This document shows positions 61,900 to 64,000 of a DNA stretch of 64,000 bases, one piece after another. A program made the translations under genes and the position numbers. The DNA lies in the NCBI GenBank assembly GCA_964497185.1, contig CAZCBX010000003.1, positions 1 through 64,000 of the forward strand. Direction: 5' to 3'. Position 1 is the first letter of the stretch. Each line of letters begins with the position of its first letter. Below the pieces are notes generated by a model, which saw nothing but the letters and a program-made list of their open reading frames with translations, searched no databases and was not told the DNA's origin. This DNA comes from CAZCBX01 sp964497185. Its GTDB lineage: Bacteria > Bdellovibrionota_G > JALEGL01 > JAGRMV01.

Positions 61900-63963
61900 A
61901 TGCAACCTGAATATCCCATCGAATTTGGCAAATACACCTTGCTCCGAAGAATCGCCGTTGGTGGCATGGCGGAAGTGTTTCAGGCCAAACTTTTGGGCCC
62001 CAAGGGCTTTGAAAAAAAACTCGCCATCAAACGAATTTTGCCCGAATTTTCAGAAGACGATGAGTTTGTCGAAATGTTTGTGGATGAGGCGCGCATTTCA
62101 TCCCAGTTTCATCACAGCAACATTGTGCAGGTGTATGACTTTGGTCAGGTCGACCATCGCTTTTATTTGGCCATGGAGCTTGTGGAGGGCACCAACTTAA
62201 AAAATCTTTTTTTTCGAACCCTTAAGCAAAAAAAATCGCTCAGTCGTCCGCTGATCTATTACATCATCGCGCGGGTTGCTTCCGCCCTCGACTATGCGCA
62301 TAAAATGAAAATCGAAGGCCAGGACGATTACCTACAGCTTGTACACCGAGATGTCAGCCCACAGAATGTATTGATTTCTCGGCGTGGGGAAATCAAGCTG
62401 ACCGATTTTGGCATTGCCAAGGCCACCATCAAAATGACCCAAACCCAGCCGGGCAAAATTCAAGGCAAGTACAGCTACATGTCGCCAGAACAAGCCCTGG
62501 GTAAAAAAATTGATCATCGCACGGATATTTTTTCACTGGGCATCATTTTTTTTGAACTCTTAACCGGCAAAAAAGTGTACGGCTCATCCGATAGCATTGA
62601 GCGATATCAGCAAGCCACCAAAGCCAATATTCCTCGCTTGGGCAGCTTGGTCGATGACATTCCATCTGAAATTGAAAGTTTGGTCATGAACATGTTGGCC
62701 AAAGATCCCAACGACCGGCCTGCCGATGGCGCAACCATCGCCACAACGTTGACTCCTTTTTTCAGTCAAGTTTCGGAAGATTCTTTAACCAGCGAATTGG
62801 GCGATCTGACCAAACAGCTTTTCCCGCCTGCACCGGGCGAAGTCAGCGAGAGCAGCAGTAAAAAACCCATTACACAAGATTCCACCAAGCCACGAAGTGA
62901 CATTGAGTGGCAAGGGTCCTCCCTTGAACCTTCACAGGGTGATACCAAAGTTCAGCCCTATGTCTCGCTGCTGAATCAAAATGAGTCTGAAAATTCTGTG
63001 TCCAAAGAAATGACGCTGATTGAATCCACGGTCAAACGCCTGATTGAAACCTCCATATGGGTCAAAGCATTGGGTCTGGTTTTGTTCATTGGTTTGCTTA
63101 CCCTGCTTTTTTATCAACCCTGGTTTGACATGCGTCCACCCAGCGATGAGGAAATCGCACTGCTTGAACCGGAAGAAATACCGCCGGCGCCCGTTGATGA
63201 AAATCAAGGGCCGGACACATTGGCGTTGGAAATGGAACTGGCCGGTGTTGAAAATGAAATTGACGCAGTAGAGTCTCAAATTCAGACCATAAAAAGCGCA
63301 GCCGCCAAGCCCAAACCCACAAAGCCCAAAACCACCCCCAAAAAAGTTGTCAAAAAAGCGCCCAGCTGTCCCTCCGGCATGCGCCTGATATCTTCGGGTG
63401 AATTTGCATTCGGTTCGGACCCCAATGATCCCGACCGTCAGGCGCTGATTGAAAAACCTTTTGCGCGCGTTTCACTCTCTTCTTTTTGCATCGATACTTA
63501 TGAATACCCAAATGCAAAAGGCCAACAGCCACAAACCAACGTCAGTTATCAAGAGGCAAAACAACTCTGCCAACAAAAGGGGAAACGGTTGTGCAGCGAT
63601 CAAGAGTGGGAACGTGCTTGCAAGGGGGCCGCTGCCAATCAGAATATGGCATTTTCTTACGGGCAAACGTTTGTCGACAATCAGTGTCACGTGCAAATGA
63701 CAGAGCCGGGCATGGAACCCCTATCTTCTCCGGTGCCCTCAGGCACCAAAGCAGAATGCAAAACGGCTGAAGGGGTGATGGATATGAGCGGCAATGTCAT
63801 GGAGTGGACCTCCACCCAAGGCCACCTCAATTCCAGCGCGTACATCAGCAAAGGCGGGTCCTACAGCTCGGGTGCTTACGCTTCTCGTTGTTCTTCACTG
63901 CAAGAATGGCCGCCCGAGACCAAAAGTCAGGCCATGGGCCTACGCTGCTGCAAATCGCTGTAA
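61900..63963 (+). CDS. Ser/Thr protein kinase with C-terminal FGE-sulfatase domain
   Basis: A 687-residue membrane-anchored kinase. The Hanks-type domain (about 8-290) has VGGMAEVFQAKL, the VAIK-equivalent LAIKRI, catalytic HRDVSPQNVL and DFG in LTDFGIAKA, so it should be active. A linker precedes one membrane helix (about 386-406, WVKALGLVLFIGLLTLLFY). Outside the membrane come an acidic segment, a coiled coil, a Lys/Pro-rich stretch and a formylglycine-generating-enzyme-like domain (about 490-687): FCIDTYEYPN, CSDQEWERACKGA, MDMSGNVMEWTS, MGLRCC. Such FGE domains often act as ligand-binding or scaffold modules. It is divergent from glmU. Confidence 0.92.
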   Translation: MQPEYPIEFGKYTLLRRIAVGGMAEVFQAKLLGPKGFEKKLAIKRILPEFSEDDEFVEMFVDEARISSQFHHSNIVQVYDFGQVDHRFYLAMELVEGTNLKNLFFRTLKQKKSLSRPLIYYIIARVASALDYAHKMKIEGQDDYLQLVHRDVSPQNVLISRRGEIKLTDFGIAKATIKMTQTQPGKIQGKYSYMSPEQALGKKIDHRTDIFSLGIIFFELLTGKKVYGSSDSIERYQQATKANIPRLGSLVDDIPSEIESLVMNMLAKDPNDRPADGATIATTLTPFFSQVSEDSLTSELGDLTKQLFPPAPGEVSESSSKKPITQDSTKPRSDIEWQGSSLEPSQGDTKVQPYVSLLNQNESENSVSKEMTLIESTVKRLIETSIWVKALGLVLFIGLLTLLFYQPWFDMRPPSDEEIALLEPEEIPPAPVDENQGPDTLALEMELAGVENEIDAVESQIQTIKSAAAKPKPTKPKTTPKKVVKKAPSCPSGMRLISSGEFAFGSDPNDPDRQALIEKPFARVSLSSFCIDTYEYPNAKGQQPQTNVSYQEAKQLCQQKGKRLCSDQEWERACKGAAANQNMAFSYGQTFVDNQCHVQMTEPGMEPLSSPVPSGTKAECKTAEGVMDMSGNVMEWTSTQGHLNSSAYISKGGSYSSGAYASRCSSLQEWPPETKSQAMGLRCCKSL

Positions 63964-64000
63964 TGAAGCACAAACGTGAAATCTCCATGGACCCCATGAC
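63963..64000 (+). CDS. Start of a following gene, truncated by the window edge
   Basis: An ATG overlapping the kinase stop by one base (TAATG) opens a frame that reads MKHKREISMDPM to the edge of the window. The coupling is like other gene pairs here, but only about 12 codons are visible and no family can be named. Confidence 0.35.
   Translation, partial: MKHKREISMDPM

Overview
The window looks like a chromosomal segment of a Gram-negative bacterium of moderate GC content (estimated by eye, not computed). It carries outer-membrane assembly genes (a TamA/BamA-like barrel and TamB), several lipoproteins, a PilMNOPQ type IV pilus cluster with a secretin, one sigma-54-type promoter, a Ser/Thr kinase fused to an FGE-sulfatase domain, a Roadblock/TPR pair, and a homodimeric AceE next to AcnA. 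That mix suggests a deltaproteobacterial-type lineage (Myxococcota or Bdellovibrionota-like). This is inference from gene content; no rRNA or tRNA gene is present to confirm it.

Layout. 1-3.3 kb: 3' end of gpsA, then fmdB-groES-groEL on the minus strand. 3.3-7.1 kb: a small repeat lipoprotein behind a sigma-54-like promoter, and a large STAND-type ATPase. 7.1-13.8 kb: tamB and a TamA/BamA-like gene. 14.0-19.7 kb: aceE, acnA and a rhodanese. 19.7-20.5 kb: a translationally coupled small-protein/nucleotidyltransferase pair that resembles a toxin-antitoxin module. 20.6-25.0 kb: a kynurenine operon (tryptophan to 3-hydroxyanthranilate). 25.1-30.1 kb: a barrel protein, yggX, a repeat-rich intergenic region, Lon-N protein, VKOR-DsbA fusion, an Lgt homologue and a TSUP transporter. 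30.1-36.4 kb: TPR protein, accC-accB, Roadblock protein, TPR protein and lipoprotein. 36.4-46.4 kb: pilQ-P-O-N-M on the minus strand, with divergent prepilin-like PilW and PilX genes. 46.5-51.5 kb: rplS-trmD-rimM-khpA-rpsP and ffh, with an oppositely oriented secreted-protein gene between the two blocks. 51.5-53.9 kb: amgK-murU peptidoglycan recycling, then grx4-bolA. 54.0-58.4 kb: an FG-GAP protein and a nucleoside-salvage run (deoC, purine nucleoside phosphorylase, hpt) plus ridA. 58.5-64 kb: a PhaR-like regulator, glmS-glmU(N-terminal domain only) and the kinase.

How it works together. Envelope biogenesis dominates: barrel insertion (TamA/TamB), lipoprotein maturation (Lgt), disulfide formation (VKOR-DsbA), UDP-GlcNAc supply (glmS/glmU) and MurNAc recycling (amgK/murU), pilus alignment and secretin, and acetyl-CoA carboxylase subunits. 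The kynurenine operon would feed 3-hydroxyanthranilate towards NAD or catabolism.

Two genome-level patterns stand out. First, many genes without a Shine-Dalgarno sequence have a -10-like box only about 1-11 nt upstream of the start codon, which suggests frequent leaderless transcripts. Second, intergenic regions hold inverted-repeat elements, three of which share a GC-rich core although their arms differ. No CRISPR array, transposase, prophage or RNA gene was seen.
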